Assembly (NCBI RefSeq): GCF_023100945.1 | Contig: NZ_CP064689.1 | Location: 4,012,001 to 4,076,000, forward strand | Length of the DNA: 64,000 nucleotides | Reading direction: 5' to 3' | Source of the DNA: Bradyrhizobium sp. 200 | Lineage (GTDB): Bacteria > Pseudomonadota > Alphaproteobacteria > Rhizobiales > Xanthobacteraceae | Shown: in pieces, positions 33,502 through 43,416 of the stretch | Layout of the letters: each line of letters starts with the position of its first letter | How positions within the stretch are numbered: position 1 is the stretch's first letter | Program-made: the position numbers and the translations under genes | Notes under the pieces: model-generated | Databases searched by the model: none | What the model was told of the DNA's origin: nothing | What the model saw: the letters and a program-made list of their open reading frames with translations, nothing else

Positions 33502-33547
33502 GACTTTTTTAAGGACCGCTTTTTTAAGGACGGCCTTTTTAGGGGCG
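33502..33547. repeat. Three imperfect 15-bp tandem repeats
   Basis: GACTTTTTTAAGGACC, GCTTTTTTAAGGACG and GCCTTTTTAGGGGCG lie head to tail between the ndvD-like gene and ndvB. On the minus strand, the direction of transcription, these are A-rich. Role unknown. Confidence 0.6.
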
Positions 33548-33612
33548 CGGCCGACAACAAACGCCGGACAAATAGGATCGTTCCTCTGAACGTATCCTGA
33601 ATGGCCGCGCGT

Positions 33613-34278
33613 CTATTTCGCTGGCGCGGCAGGCGCGGCGCCGGGGGCCGGCGAGGGCGACGCGGCAGGCGCCGGCGTCGCATTGCCGGCGGTCGCAGGC
33701 GCCGCCGGCGCTGGGCTGGCCGCCGCAGCCTGGGGCTGGGCGCCCGGATTGATCCAGCAGACGTGGATGCGGCTGTCGAGGGTTTCGGCCACTTTGGGAT
33801 CGATCTGTCCGCCAAAGCGGGTCAGGCAGCGGAACGTGGCCTGGACATGGCCGCCGGGGCAGCCGAACCGGTCATAGAGATCGAGGTGGCGGAACGCGGT
33901 GTCCAGGTCGTCGCGCCACATCAGCCGAACCACCCGGCGGCCGAGCCAGACGCATTCGGGGTTTCCCGCCGGGCCGTTGATGGCCTGGGCCGCCTCGACG
34001 AATTCGTCGGCCTTGCGCTGGTTGTCCTTGTTGGCATCAGCCGCATTGGCGGCTGGCTTGCCTTGATCCTGGGGGGTGGGGCTCCCGCTCTGGGCAAACG
34101 CGCCAGCCGATCCGATCAGGAGGGCCAGGCCGGCAGCGGCAAAGCGCCTCAAAACCGCAACTCTTGGATCAAGCACCCGTCGACGCATACATTCCCCGAT
34201 TAGTTTCCGGCCGCGCGAGCGGCTGGTGTGTTGGTCTGGCTTGTTGCCGCCGAAATAGGTCTCCAATGCGGCGGACAT
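33613..34278 (-). CDS. ndvD: Probable NdvD, accessory to glucan synthesis
   Basis: 221 residues (about 23 kDa) between ndvB and ndvC, where the published B. japonicum ndvD lies, with one membrane or signal segment (RRFAAAGLALLIGSAGAFAQ). The mature part has four or more Cys (NPECVWLGRRVVRLMWRDD, DRFGCPGGHVQATFRCLTRF, HVCWINPG) and ends in a long Ala/Pro-rich tail. It may start at the later Met (34188), giving a signal peptide. NdvD is reported as needed for glucan synthesis in vivo but not for membrane enzyme activity in vitro. Assignment rests on position, size and a single membrane segment, not alignment. Confidence 0.6.
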   Translation of the reverse strand: MSAALETYFGGNKPDQHTSRSRGRKLIGECMRRRVLDPRVAVLRRFAAAGLALLIGSAGAFAQSGSPTPQDQGKPAANAADANKDNQRKADEFVEAAQAINGPAGNPECVWLGRRVVRLMWRDDLDTAFRHLDLYDRFGCPGGHVQATFRCLTRFGGQIDPKVAETLDSRIHVCWINPGAQPQAAAASPAPAAPATAGNATPAPAASPSPAPGAAPAAPAK

Positions 34279-34440
34279 GCTCGGCGATTCACATGACGGG
34301 TATTTCAGATTTTGTCCAGCAAAGTCACAACTTTATCGCCTCGCCGGCAAAACTGCCGCAGGGGGACGAGGCGGAATAGGCCGATCGTGCATCTTGGCAG
34401 AACGCCGATGAACGGGTAATCGACGGTCCCCGCCCGGAGG

Positions 34441-36066
34441 ATGGAACCGATTTCTCTTCGTACGCCGCTGGCGCTTCTCCTTTCATCGCTCGCTATGATC
34501 GCGGCCCTTTGGTGGTGGCTGGCCACGCCGATTACGCTTGCGCGCGCGCCGATCGATCCCAATGCAAAGTTGCAATGCGTTTCCTACGCCCCGTTCCGCG
34601 GCGCCCAGACACCCTTGATACCGACCACGCAGATCCTTCCTGAACAGATCGCCCAGGACCTGGCGCAGCTCGCCAAGATCACCGACTGCGTGCGGACCTA
34701 TTCGATCGAGAACGGGCTCGACCAGGTTCCGGCACTGGCCGCCAAGGTCGGGCTGAAGGTGATCCAGGGGATCTGGCTCTCCAGCAACCGGATCAAGAAC
34801 CTTGCCCAGATTTCGGTAGCGATCGAACTGACCAAGGAACACCCTGATGTCATTACCGCGCTGGTAGTCGGCAACGAGGTGCTGCTGCGCGGCGAGATGA
34901 CGACCTCGGATCTCGCAGCCCATATCCGCTCGGTGAAGTCGCGGGTCACCGTGCCCGTGACCTATGCCGACGTCTGGGAATTCTGGCTGCGCAACCGCGA
35001 AGTCTATGATGCCGTCGACTTCGTCACGATCCACATCCTGCCTTACTGGGAAGACATGCCGGTGCGCGCGAAATTCGCCGCCGGCCATGTCGACGATATC
35101 CGCAAGCGGATGGCGGTGGCGTTTCCAAACAAGGAAATCCTGATCGGCGAAACCGGCTGGCCGAGCGCCGGGCGAATGCGCGAGGGCGCGCTGCCGTCGC
35201 GCACCAACCAGGCGCGCGTCGTGTCCGAAATTCTCGACCTCGCCAAGCGCGAGAAGTTTCGGGTCAATTTGATCGAGGCCTATGACCAGCCGTGGAAGCG
35301 CCAGCTCGAGGGCACCGTCGGCGGCTATTGGGGCATGATCGATGACGCGCAGCGCGCGGTGAAATATCCGCCCCTTGAGCCGATCAGCAATTATCCGTCC
35401 TGGAAACTGCAGATGGGATGCGGCATGGCGCTCAGCGCCTTCGTCTTCCTGGCGGGCTGGCTGACGCTGCGGCGGCGGCCGTGGAAGCCGCGGCTAGCCG
35501 CGTGGGTCGCGGTCGGAACGTCGGCGACGACCGCCGGCATGCTGCTCGGGGTCGCCTCGGACAAGATGTTTTACGAGAGCTACGGCGCCGGCGGCTGGCT
35601 GCAATGGGGCGCGCTGCTGGCGGCCGCCATCGCTTCACCACTGCTGTGCGCGAACGCTGCGATGTCGGGACGGCCGCTGCCGACATTCCTCGAACTGCTC
35701 GGTCCGCGCGACGGCCGGACCGGCGCGGTGCTGCCGGCGCTGCTGGGTCTCGTGCTTGTCGTCACCACGGTGATCGCCGCGGAAACCGCGCTCGGCTTCG
35801 TGTTCGATCCGCGCTACCGCGATTTTCCGTTCGCTTCGCTGACCATGGCGGTGGTGCCGTTCGCGGCCCTGATGCTGCTCAACCGGCCGAAAGAGGGCGT
35901 GCGCCCGATCGCCGAATCCGCCTTTGCCGGTCTGCTGGTCGCGGGCGCGCTCTTCACCGGCTTCAACGAGGGCAACCAGAACTGGCAGTCGATGTGGACC
36001 TGCGCGATCTATCTCTTGCTGGCGCTCACGCTGTGGCGGGCGCGGGCCGTGCAAATCCCAAAATAA
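34441..36066 (+). CDS. ndvC: Beta-glucan synthesis protein, GH17 domain with membrane helices
   Basis: 541 residues, close to the 62-kDa NdvC. Helix at 10-28, then a GH17 domain with VVGNE (Glu146) and IGETGWPSAG (Glu237), then about seven membrane helices. NdvC is needed for beta-(1,6) linkages and nodulation in B. japonicum. Its GH17 half is related to the N-terminal part of NdvB (both carry VSYAPF, VGNE and the GWPSAG loop), suggesting an old duplication. Divergent from the ndvD-like gene with 160 bp between. Its 3' end overlaps an opposite-strand gene by 41 bases. Confidence 0.8.
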   Translation: MEPISLRTPLALLLSSLAMIAALWWWLATPITLARAPIDPNAKLQCVSYAPFRGAQTPLIPTTQILPEQIAQDLAQLAKITDCVRTYSIENGLDQVPALAAKVGLKVIQGIWLSSNRIKNLAQISVAIELTKEHPDVITALVVGNEVLLRGEMTTSDLAAHIRSVKSRVTVPVTYADVWEFWLRNREVYDAVDFVTIHILPYWEDMPVRAKFAAGHVDDIRKRMAVAFPNKEILIGETGWPSAGRMREGALPSRTNQARVVSEILDLAKREKFRVNLIEAYDQPWKRQLEGTVGGYWGMIDDAQRAVKYPPLEPISNYPSWKLQMGCGMALSAFVFLAGWLTLRRRPWKPRLAAWVAVGTSATTAGMLLGVASDKMFYESYGAGGWLQWGALLAAAIASPLLCANAAMSGRPLPTFLELLGPRDGRTGAVLPALLGLVLVVTTVIAAETALGFVFDPRYRDFPFASLTMAVVPFAALMLLNRPKEGVRPIAESAFAGLLVAGALFTGFNEGNQNWQSMWTCAIYLLLALTLWRARAVQIPK

Positions 36067-36406
36067 GCAGGCCGATCGCAAGTCCCGACAGCACGATGTT
36101 GTAGAGCACGATCCCGAATCCCGCCGCGATCAGCCCGCCGGTGAGCAGCACGATCGATGGCCGCATGACGTGAAGCACGGCGATGATCAGCGCGGCGATG
36201 CCGAACACCGAATTCTTGAACAGATAAGTGGCAAGGGTGCGCGACTTGCACAGCATGTTCTGCAGGCCGGCGTCGCAGGCCAGCGCGACGGTCGAGAGTT
36301 CGACCGCGAGATAGCGCAGGTAAAGCGCGTAACCGACGGTGATGAAACCGACCACCAGCAGGAACTGAACTTGATAGGGCGTGAGCCGGAACGGGGATTT
36401 TTTCAT
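36026..36406 (-). CDS. Membrane protein, hypothetical
   Basis: 126 residues with three hydrophobic segments (15-33, 66-86, 88-112), starting MKKSPFRLTPYQVQFLLVVG. A Cys pair (ALACDAGLQNMLCKSRTLATY) lies in the loop. It overlaps the 3' end of ndvC in antisense orientation, which may couple the two transcripts negatively. No family recognised. Confidence 0.7.
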   Translation of the reverse strand: MKKSPFRLTPYQVQFLLVVGFITVGYALYLRYLAVELSTVALACDAGLQNMLCKSRTLATYLFKNSVFGIAALIIAVLHVMRPSIVLLTGGLIAAGFGIVLYNIVLSGLAIGLLILGFARPAPATA

Positions 36407-36502
36407 GGGCGCAATATGGTTGGGATTGGCTGCCGGGACAAGCGTTCGCCCATAGCTGGAATGTGGATCAAAAATTCGGCTTAACGCCCTGCAACCAAAA
36501 GA

Positions 36503-37843
36503 TTATTGTGAATTTTTCCGGCTGAAGAAGGACGACAATGCCGGCTGTGTCGCCGCCGGCGGCGGCGCTTCCGGCTTTTTCGGTGCCTCCTCGACGACCG
36601 CCGTCCGCTTGGCGACGGCGCGCCGGCGATAGGTCGGCTTGTCGGCAGTGGGCGGGACATCGTCCGACTTCACCGACAGTCGCTGGCCGTCGAAGATCGT
36701 GGTCTCGCAAGGCCGGTTGTTTTCGGTCAGGACGGCGCAGATTTTGGCGGCGGCGCCGGCGTCGTGCAGCGGACCGGCCACCAGGCGAAGCTGCATGCCC
36801 AGCCCATTGGTGCCCTCCTTGATGACGATGATCGGGCGCAGCGCCGTCAGGGGCGCGTTCGACCGCGATTTCAACAGCCCGCGCCACAGCGCGCGCAGGC
36901 CGTTCACCGAATTGGCGCCGCCAAGATCGACCCCGAACTCGGTCCGCTGCAGGGAAACTTTTGGCGCGTCGTCCGCCTCCGCATCGGTCGACGCCACGAC
37001 GTCGGGGATCGGGCTCGCGATCACAGGGCTTGGGGCTTTGCCCGGCTCGACCAGCTTGCTGGCGGCGGGATCGGGCGGGGCCATCATCGATTGCGCAGCC
37101 ATAAGCGGCGTGGCGGGCGAAGGTTTTGCTGGCTCCGGCTTGACGGCGTCCGCCTTTGTCAAATCGGCCTTCGCCATCTCCGCCTTTGCCGTTTCCAGCC
37201 TGGCGCTCTCCGCTTTGGCAGCGTCGGTCTTCGCGGCATCCTTGGCGGCGGAGTAAGCCGCAGCCGGGGCGGGCTCCGCGGCGGCAGTGGGTTTGTCCGC
37301 AGCGGGCGCCGTGGCCGGGGCGGTTGCCGCCGGTGCGACTGATGGCAACGGCTGCGGGTTTTGGGCGGCGGCGGGCGGTTCCGGATTTGCGCCCGGCGGC
37401 GAAGCCGAGGCGGACCCCTGCCGGGCGACGGCGCCGGTGACGGAATCGAGCCCCTGTTCCAGGCTGGTGACACGGGAATACAGCCGGTCACGATCGCCAT
37501 TGAGCGTATCGATGGCGGCGGAGAGCCGCCGCGCCTCGCTCTGGGTTTCCTTTGCAACCACCTGAATTTGCTGCGCCTGCCGGGCCAGATCGGCGGCGGC
37601 GACCCGTTCCCGCTTCAATCCGAACGACGACTGGCTCGCCATCACGGCCAGAACCACCGCGCCGGTGGCGCCGACGCCCCAGGATCCGAGCCGCCACAGC
37701 GCCCGGCGGTCGAGTTCGTCCTCGTCGGCCAAGAGGTTGCTCAGCACGCCACCGGTGTCATCCGCCTCAAAGTCTGCGAGATGGTCTGGTTTCTTGGCCA
37801 AGCGCCCCTGGCCCTCCTCAAGGCCCGCCGAATCACAGGGCAA
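36503..37843 (-). CDS. Membrane-anchored protein with SPOR-like C-terminal domain
   Basis: 446 residues. Cytoplasmic lead, one membrane helix (about 50-70), a coiled-coil ([46 protein letters not shown]), a long Ala/Pro/Lys low-complexity linker (repeated AKAES-like units), and a folded end [40 protein letters not shown]. That last part has the R-L-V-x-G-P-F/L pattern of SPOR domains, which bind denuded peptidoglycan at the septum. It could link cell envelope and division, but the sporulation-type fold is not certain. Upstream of glmU in opposite orientation. Confidence 0.7.
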   Translation of the reverse strand: MPCDSAGLEEGQGRLAKKPDHLADFEADDTGGVLSNLLADEDELDRRALWRLGSWGVGATGAVVLAVMASQSSFGLKRERVAAADLARQAQQIQVVAKETQSEARRLSAAIDTLNGDRDRLYSRVTSLEQGLDSVTGAVARQGSASASPPGANPEPPAAAQNPQPLPSVAPAATAPATAPAADKPTAAAEPAPAAAYSAAKDAAKTDAAKAESARLETAKAEMAKADLTKADAVKPEPAKPSPATPLMAAQSMMAPPDPAASKLVEPGKAPSPVIASPIPDVVASTDAEADDAPKVSLQRTEFGVDLGGANSVNGLRALWRGLLKSRSNAPLTALRPIIVIKEGTNGLGMQLRLVAGPLHDAGAAAKICAVLTENNRPCETTIFDGQRLSVKSDDVPPTADKPTYRRRAVAKRTAVVEEAPKKPEAPPPAATQPALSSFFSRKNSQ

Positions 37844-37965
37844 ACATTAACAGGAAAAGCGACGGCCACTTGAATCCGGACGTTTTCAGGGCGGCGAATC
37901 GGTTTGATATCCGGGGGAAAACAATTAAAGACGGCCGGCGCCATCCGCATTGCCAAGAGAATAGA

Positions 37966-39324
37966 ATGACCGCTCGATCCAGCCTGACTGTCGTGCTTGC
38001 GGCCGGTGAGGGCACGCGCATGCGATCCTCGCTGCCGAAGGTGCTGCACCCCGTTGCTGGCCAGTCGCTGCTGGTCCATGTGCTGGATGCGGCCCCGCAC
38101 GGAACGGGCGATGCGCTCGCGGTCGTGATCGGGCCGGACCACAAGGCGGTCGCCGACGAGGTTGCGCGCATCCGACCCGATGCGGCGACCTTCGTTCAGG
38201 CCGAGCGCCTCGGCACCGCGCATGCCGTGCTGGCCGCCCGCGCGGCGATCGCGCGTGGCGCGGACGATTTGCTGGTGGCGTTCGGCGACACCCCGCTGAT
38301 TTCGGCCAACACCTTTGCGCGGCTGCGCGCGCCGCTGGAGCAGGGCGCCGCCCTTGCCGTGCTCGGCTTCCGCGCCGCGGATCCCACCGGCTATGGCCGG
38401 CTGCTGCTCGAGGGCGACCGCCTGACGGCGATCCGCGAACATGCCGACGCCACACAAGAAGAGCGCAAGGTGACGCTGTGCAATGCCGGCGTGATGGCGT
38501 TCGACGGCCGCCGTGCCCTGGAAATTCTGGGTCGGATCGGCAACACCAACAGCAAGGCCGAGTATTATCTGGTCGATGCCGTCACCATCGTCAGGGAAAT
38601 GGGATTGGAGGCCGTCGTGATCGAGACCAGCGAGGACGAAGTGCGCGGCATCAACAACAAGGCGCAGCTTGCGGAGGCCGAAGCGGTGATGCAGGCGCGG
38701 CTGCGCAAGGCGGCGCTCGACGCCGGCGTGACGCTGATCGCGCCGGAGACGATCTATCTCGCGGCCGATACCATTTTCGGCAGCGACGTCACCATCGAGC
38801 CGTTCGTGGTGATCGGCCCCGGCGTCACCATCGCCGACGGCGCGGTGATCCATTCGTTCTCGCACATCGTGCAGGCCTCGATCGGCAAGAAGGCGTCCGT
38901 CGGCCCCTATGCGCGCTTGCGCCCCGGCACCTCGCTCGGCGAGGGCGTCCGGATCGGCAATTTTGTCGAGACAAAAGCCGCGACGCTGGAGGCGGGCGTC
39001 AAGATCAACCATCTCTCCTATGTCGGCGACGCCCATGTCGGCGCCAATTCCAACCTCGGCGCCGGCACCATCACCTGCAACTACGACGGCTTCTTCAAGC
39101 ACAAGACCACGATCGGCGAGGGCGCCTTCGTCGGCACCAACTCCTCGCTGGTGGCGCCAGTGAAAATCGGCAACGGCGCCTATATCGGTTCGGGCTCCGT
39201 CATCACCAAGGACGTGCCTGACAACGCGATGGCCGTGGAACGCAGCCCGCAGAGCAACCGCGAGGGCGGCGCGGCGAAGTACCGCGAGATGAAGATGCGG
39301 GCGAAGAAGCCGAAGGAGGGGTGA
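37966..39324 (+). CDS. glmU: Bifunctional UDP-GlcNAc pyrophosphorylase / GlcN-1-P acetyltransferase
   Basis: 452 residues. The N-domain has the uridyltransferase loop [19 protein letters not shown]; the C-domain is a left-handed beta helix (repeated V/I-x-I-G hexapeptides: [20 protein letters not shown]) ending with [20 protein letters not shown], the acetyltransferase region. It makes UDP-GlcNAc for peptidoglycan and lipopolysaccharide from GlcN-1-P. Start ATG at 37966 ([16 protein letters not shown]). Its partner glmS, which makes GlcN-6-P, lies 1.3 kb downstream on the same strand, separated by a small secreted-protein gene and a repeat. Confidence 0.96.
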   Translation: MTARSSLTVVLAAGEGTRMRSSLPKVLHPVAGQSLLVHVLDAAPHGTGDALAVVIGPDHKAVADEVARIRPDAATFVQAERLGTAHAVLAARAAIARGADDLLVAFGDTPLISANTFARLRAPLEQGAALAVLGFRAADPTGYGRLLLEGDRLTAIREHADATQEERKVTLCNAGVMAFDGRRALEILGRIGNTNSKAEYYLVDAVTIVREMGLEAVVIETSEDEVRGINNKAQLAEAEAVMQARLRKAALDAGVTLIAPETIYLAADTIFGSDVTIEPFVVIGPGVTIADGAVIHSFSHIVQASIGKKASVGPYARLRPGTSLGEGVRIGNFVETKAATLEAGVKINHLSYVGDAHVGANSNLGAGTITCNYDGFFKHKTTIGEGAFVGTNSSLVAPVKIGNGAYIGSGSVITKDVPDNAMAVERSPQSNREGGAAKYREMKMRAKKPKEG

Positions 39325-39437
39325 GCGCAGGGGTTGTCACAGAAATTATCGTGTCTCATTCAAGGGATGCAGTCCATTTGCCATAGGCTCCGTGATTATC
39401 AAAAGCATGACCTAAACAATTTTATGGGGAGGCGACG

Positions 39438-39683
39438 TTGAGATTTGGAATATTGATCGCAATCGCGTTGGTCGCGCTAACGAATGTTGCAATGGCTCAA
39501 TCCAAGCATCCGCAAGATGTCCAGAAAATCAATGCGGCGCTGCCAACAGCAAAAATTACACCCGCACAGCGAGCGCAGGTTATTAAGCTCCGCAATGAAG
39601 GAGAAGCGTTCCACAATGCCGGACAACACGGCAAAGCAGAAGTCGTTCTGGAACAGGCCAAGGCAATCCTTAGAGTTCGCTAG
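39438..39683 (+). CDS. Small secreted protein, 81 aa
   Basis: TTG start with GGGGAGGCG just before it. Signal peptide MRFGILIAIALVALTNVAMA, then a helical chain SKHPQDVQKINAALPTAKIT PAQRAQVIKLRNEGEAFHNA. I know similar short proteins between glmU and glmS only by inference of position. Function unknown. Confidence 0.6.
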   Translation: MRFGILIAIALVALTNVAMAQSKHPQDVQKINAALPTAKITPAQRAQVIKLRNEGEAFHNAGQHGKAEVVLEQAKAILRVR

Positions 39684-40621
39684 AGCGTTCGCGACCTGAA
39701 AGGTGGCGAACGGCGACGTAGGCGCAATTGCGCCTACGCGGTTACGGGGCCAGTGCATACGATCCTGTTTCCTCGCGTGCGAGCAAGCTGATAGGCGCTG
39801 CGCGCTCAAGCTAAATTATTGAACCAGATCAACCCGATGCTACCCGTCCAGCCTCATCCGAAAAAATAAACCGCTTTCGTCGTCGGCCAAATCACCGCTA
39901 TCACTCCGGCCGTCCACCCCGGCAAGAGGGGCGTATCGCGATCGTCACGGACGCGGGGTTGGATGCGGTGGACGCAGCGGCGTCGGGCGCGATCGTGGTT
40001 ACAGGGCGGGTTCTCCCGTGAGTGATCTTACGCTTGCGCAGACGACCGGCGTTTCAAGGCCTTCGCCTTTAATCTCAGTCGGCATTTCGCCGATCGGAGT
40101 GGCGGTTGAGGGCGCTGCGTACGGCGAAGTCGTGTGGTTCTGGCATCCGTTGCTGATGTCAAGCCAGCGGAGACGCGTCGGCCCGACCGGGCTTAAGACA
40201 AATCTCAATCCGCTGGTGACGGTGACAAGAGGAATTCGTCGCCGGGAAGAGCGCGAAGTAAGCCGTAAAGCCATTGCGCAGGGAATGCCGGATTGCCTCC
40301 GCTGAACCTGTATGCTCGTGTGCGTTTCCTTCTACCATTGCACACGAGACCGCGGGTGCAGCGCGCATCCGGCATTCCCTGCTCCCTCTTTTCAGGGAGG
40401 AACAAGCCAAGCCTCGGGCAGATCATGCCGCGAGATCGCGGCCCCGTATTCCGCACGCCTCGCGGCTGTGACAGGTTAATCCCTGGTTAGGCGGTCCGCT
40501 AAGCTTTCCGCTTAAGGCTGTCGCAATACGCAACAATTATTGAGTATCTGTGGCCTCACGAATTTCGTTAAGAGTGTCGCGGGTTGCGACGCTATTCGTC
40601 GATTTGGGGAAATTGAACCGC
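39684..40621. other. Gene-free region with palindrome and repeat element
   Basis: No supported gene in about 0.94 kb. A perfect 22-bp palindrome CGTAGGCGCAATTGCGCCTA CG at 39717-39738 may act as a terminator for the small gene. At 40280-40380 lies a nested hairpin (separate entry). Several frames on both strands run through this region with Arg-rich, low-complexity products and are not counted as genes. I recall this kind of sequence as a repeated element in Bradyrhizobium; to be checked by search. Confidence 0.55.
40280..40380. repeat. Nested inverted repeat
   Basis: Outer 14-bp perfect arms AGGGAATGCCGGAT (40280-40293) and ATCCGGCATTCCCT (40367-40380); inner 8-bp arms TCGTGTGC (40316-40323) and GCACACGA (40340-40347). 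One large hairpin, probably a repeat unit rather than a gene. About 240 bp upstream of glmS. Confidence 0.8.
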
Positions 40622-42448
40622 ATGTGCGGCATTGTCGGCATTCTTGGGAAAGCTCCGGTCGCGGAGCTGTTGGTGGATTCACTCAAGCGGCTTGAATATC
40701 GCGGCTATGATTCCGCAGGCGTCGCCACGCTGGAAGGCGGCCGCCTCGCGCGCCGCCGCGCCGAGGGCAAGCTGAAGAACCTCGAAAAGCGGCTGGATGC
40801 CGAACCGCTCAAGGGGCACACCGGTATCGGGCATACGCGCTGGGCAACCCACGGCAAGCCGACCGAGAACAACGCGCATCCGCATGCGACCGATCGCGTC
40901 GCCGTGGTTCACAACGGCATCATCGAGAATTTTCGCGAGCTGCGCGAAGCGCTGGAGAAAAAGGGCGCGGTCTTCAAGACCGAAACCGATACCGAGATCG
41001 TTCTGCACCTGGTCGACAATTTGCTGCAGCAGGGCATCAAGCCGGTCGAGGCGGTGAGGGCGGCGCTGTTGGAACTGCGCGGTGCGTTCGCGCTCGGCTT
41101 CATCTTCGCCGGCGACGACGACCTGATGATCGGCGCCCGCAACGGCCCGCCGCTGGCGATCGGTCACGGCGACGGCGAAATGTATCTGGGATCGGATGCG
41201 ATCGCGCTCGGGCCGTTCACCGATACGATCAGCTATCTCGAAGACGGCGACTGGGTGGTGCTGACGCGCAAGGGCGCTGTTATCTACGACAAGACCAACG
41301 CGATCGCGCATCGCGACGCTGTCAAGCACACCGCCGCGACCTCGCTGGTCGACAAGGCGAACTACCGCCACTTCATGGCCAAGGAAATCCATGAGCAGCC
41401 GGAAGTGGTCGGCCACACGTTGGCGCGCTACGTCGACATGGCGAGCGAACGCGTGATGCTGCCGGTCAAGCTGCCGTTCGACTTCAAGGACATCCAGCGC
41501 ATTTCGATCACGGCCTGCGGCACCGCGAGCTATGCCGGCTATGTCGCCAAATACTGGTTCGAGCGGCTGGCGCGCGTGCCGGTCGAAGTCGATGTCGCCT
41601 CGGAGTTCCGTTACCGCGAGGCACCGCTGCGCAAGGGCGATCTTGCGATCTTCATTTCGCAGTCCGGCGAGACCGCCGATACGCTGGCCGCGCTGCGTTA
41701 CGCCAAGGCCGAGGGTGTGCACACCGTATCAGTGGTGAACGTGCCGACCTCGACGATTGCGCGCGAAAGCGAGACCGTGCTGCAGACGCTGGCCGGTCCC
41801 GAAATCGGCGTCGCCTCGACCAAGGCGTTCACCTGCCAGTTGATGGTGCTGGCCTCGCTCGCGGTCGCGGCCGGCAAGGCGCGCGGCGAATTGTCGGATG
41901 AGGATGAAGCCAAGCTCGTCCACGGCCTTGTCGAGATTCCGCGCCTGATGGCCGCGGCGCTGACAGCGGAGCCGCAGATCGAGAAACTGGCGCGCGACAT
42001 CTCGAAATCGAAGGACGTGCTCTATCTCGGCCGCGGCACCAGCTATCCCCTGGCGCTGGAAGGCGCGCTGAAGCTGAAGGAAATTTCCTACATTCACGCC
42101 GAGGGCTACGCCGCCGGCGAGCTCAAGCACGGGCCGATCGCGCTGATCGACGAGAACATGCCGGTCGTGGTGATCGCGCCGTTCGACCGGGTGTTCGAGA
42201 AGACCGTCTCCAACATGCAGGAAGTCGCCGCCCGCGGCGGCAACATCATCCTGATGACCGACGCCAAGGGGGCGGCGGAAGCCACCATCGAATCGCTGGT
42301 CACCATCGTGCTACCCGATATGGCGTCGGCGTTCACCCCGATGGTCTACGCCATCCCGGTGCAACTGTTGGCCTATCATACCGCCGTGGTGATGGGGACG
42401 GACGTCGATCAGCCGCGAAATCTCGCCAAATCGGTAACGGTCGAATAG
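40622..42448 (+). CDS. glmS: Glucosamine-6-phosphate synthase (isomerizing)
   Basis: 608 residues. Begins MCGIVGILG, so Cys2 is the glutaminase nucleophile after Met removal. N-terminal Ntn domain, then two SIS domains (ITACGTASYAGYVAKYWFE; the second with LYLGRGTSYPLALEGALKLK) closing with the AKSVTVE end. It makes GlcN-6-P from fructose-6-P and glutamine, feeding GlmU. An upstream in-frame extension to 40550 is not family-like. A DUF502 gene follows 90 bases downstream. Confidence 0.97.
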   Translation: MCGIVGILGKAPVAELLVDSLKRLEYRGYDSAGVATLEGGRLARRRAEGKLKNLEKRLDAEPLKGHTGIGHTRWATHGKPTENNAHPHATDRVAVVHNGIIENFRELREALEKKGAVFKTETDTEIVLHLVDNLLQQGIKPVEAVRAALLELRGAFALGFIFAGDDDLMIGARNGPPLAIGHGDGEMYLGSDAIALGPFTDTISYLEDGDWVVLTRKGAVIYDKTNAIAHRDAVKHTAATSLVDKANYRHFMAKEIHEQPEVVGHTLARYVDMASERVMLPVKLPFDFKDIQRISITACGTASYAGYVAKYWFERLARVPVEVDVASEFRYREAPLRKGDLAIFISQSGETADTLAALRYAKAEGVHTVSVVNVPTSTIARESETVLQTLAGPEIGVASTKAFTCQLMVLASLAVAAGKARGELSDEDEAKLVHGLVEIPRLMAAALTAEPQIEKLARDISKSKDVLYLGRGTSYPLALEGALKLKEISYIHAEGYAAGELKHGPIALIDENMPVVVIAPFDRVFEKTVSNMQEVAARGGNIILMTDAKGAAEATIESLVTIVLPDMASAFTPMVYAIPVQLLAYHTAVVMGTDVDQPRNLAKSVTVE

Positions 42449-42538
42449 TCAAGTCAATCGGGTTGTCACGTTGGCCCTTCAAAAACCTGCTAGGATGGCT
42501 TAGCTGGAACAAGCCGGCTGCTCCGATCTGGAACCACG

Positions 42539-43321
42539 ATGAACCGCGAAGAACTGCCCCCGACCGCGTCCCCGGAGGAACCCCTGCCGGAGGCGCACCA
42601 CGCTGGGCTGATGGCCCGTTTCCGGAACTATTTTCTGACCGGACTGGTTGTCGCAGGGCCAGTTGCGATCACGTTTTATTTGACCTGGTGGTTCGTGAAC
42701 TGGGTCGACAATCTGGTCCGGCCGTTCGTGCCCACGGCCTACCGGCCGGAAACCTATCTGCCGTTCGGATTGCCTGGCTCCGGTCTGATCGTCGCGGTGT
42801 TTGCGCTGACGATGTTGGGCTTCCTCACCGCCAATTTGATCGGGCGGACGCTGGTCGATCTCGGCGAGCGCCTGCTCGGACGCATGCCGGTGGTGCGCGC
42901 GATCTATCGCGGCCTCAAGCAGGTGTTCGAGACGCTGTTCTCGGGCAAGGGGTCGAGTTTCCGCAAGGTCGGGCTGGTCGAATTTCCATCGCCGGGGATG
43001 TGGTCGATCGTTCTGATCTCGCAGTCGCCGAGCGTGAACATCGCCAGCCAGCTTCCCGGCCAGGAGGAGCATATCTCGGTTTTCCTGCCCTGCGCGCCGA
43101 ACCCGACCACGGGTTTCTTCTTCTACGTCCCAAAGAGCAAGATCATCGAAGTCGACATGAGCACCGAGGACGCGGCGACCCTGATCATGTCCGCCGGCGT
43201 GGTGCAGCCCGGCTCCGATCCGCAGAAGCGCAATGCTGCGCTCGCCGGCATGGCGAACGCGGCGCGCGTGGCCAATTCGGCCGCGCTGCAGCCGGCTCCG
43301 GCAAAGGTGAAGGTGGAGTAG
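42539..43321 (+). CDS. DUF502-family membrane protein
   Basis: 260 residues. Two membrane helices (about 32-55 and 80-100) followed by a soluble domain. Family landmarks: FLTGLVVAGPVAITFYLTWW, IVAVFALTMLGFLTANLIGR, GRMPVVRAIYRGLKQVFETL and VEFPSPGMWSIVLIS. DUF502 members sit near envelope or glycan genes; biochemical role unknown. Downstream of glmS, possibly same transcript. The C-terminus ends in an Ala/Pro tail. Confidence 0.88.
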   Translation: MNREELPPTASPEEPLPEAHHAGLMARFRNYFLTGLVVAGPVAITFYLTWWFVNWVDNLVRPFVPTAYRPETYLPFGLPGSGLIVAVFALTMLGFLTANLIGRTLVDLGERLLGRMPVVRAIYRGLKQVFETLFSGKGSSFRKVGLVEFPSPGMWSIVLISQSPSVNIASQLPGQEEHISVFLPCAPNPTTGFFFYVPKSKIIEVDMSTEDAATLIMSAGVVQPGSDPQKRNAALAGMANAARVANSAALQPAPAKVKVE

Positions 43322-43343
43322 GGCACGCGCAACGCTCCTCCGC

Positions 43344-43399
43344 CGTCATTGCGAGCCATCGGGCGGCGCTCCGTGCCGACCCGGTGGCTCGCAATGACG
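43344..43399. repeat. Palindromic repeat, CGTCATTGCGAGCCA arms
   Basis: Perfect 15-bp arms CGTCATTGCGAGCCA (43344-43358) and TGGCTCGCAATGACG (43385-43399) between the DUF502 and DapA-like genes. The CGTCATTGCGAG start recurs at 61777. Confidence 0.85.
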
Positions 43400-43416
43400 A
43401 ATAGACAGGCCGAACC

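Noticed and set aside
39960..40471. Short frames on both strands
   Set aside because: Products are Arg-rich and repeat-like; they overlap the inverted repeat.
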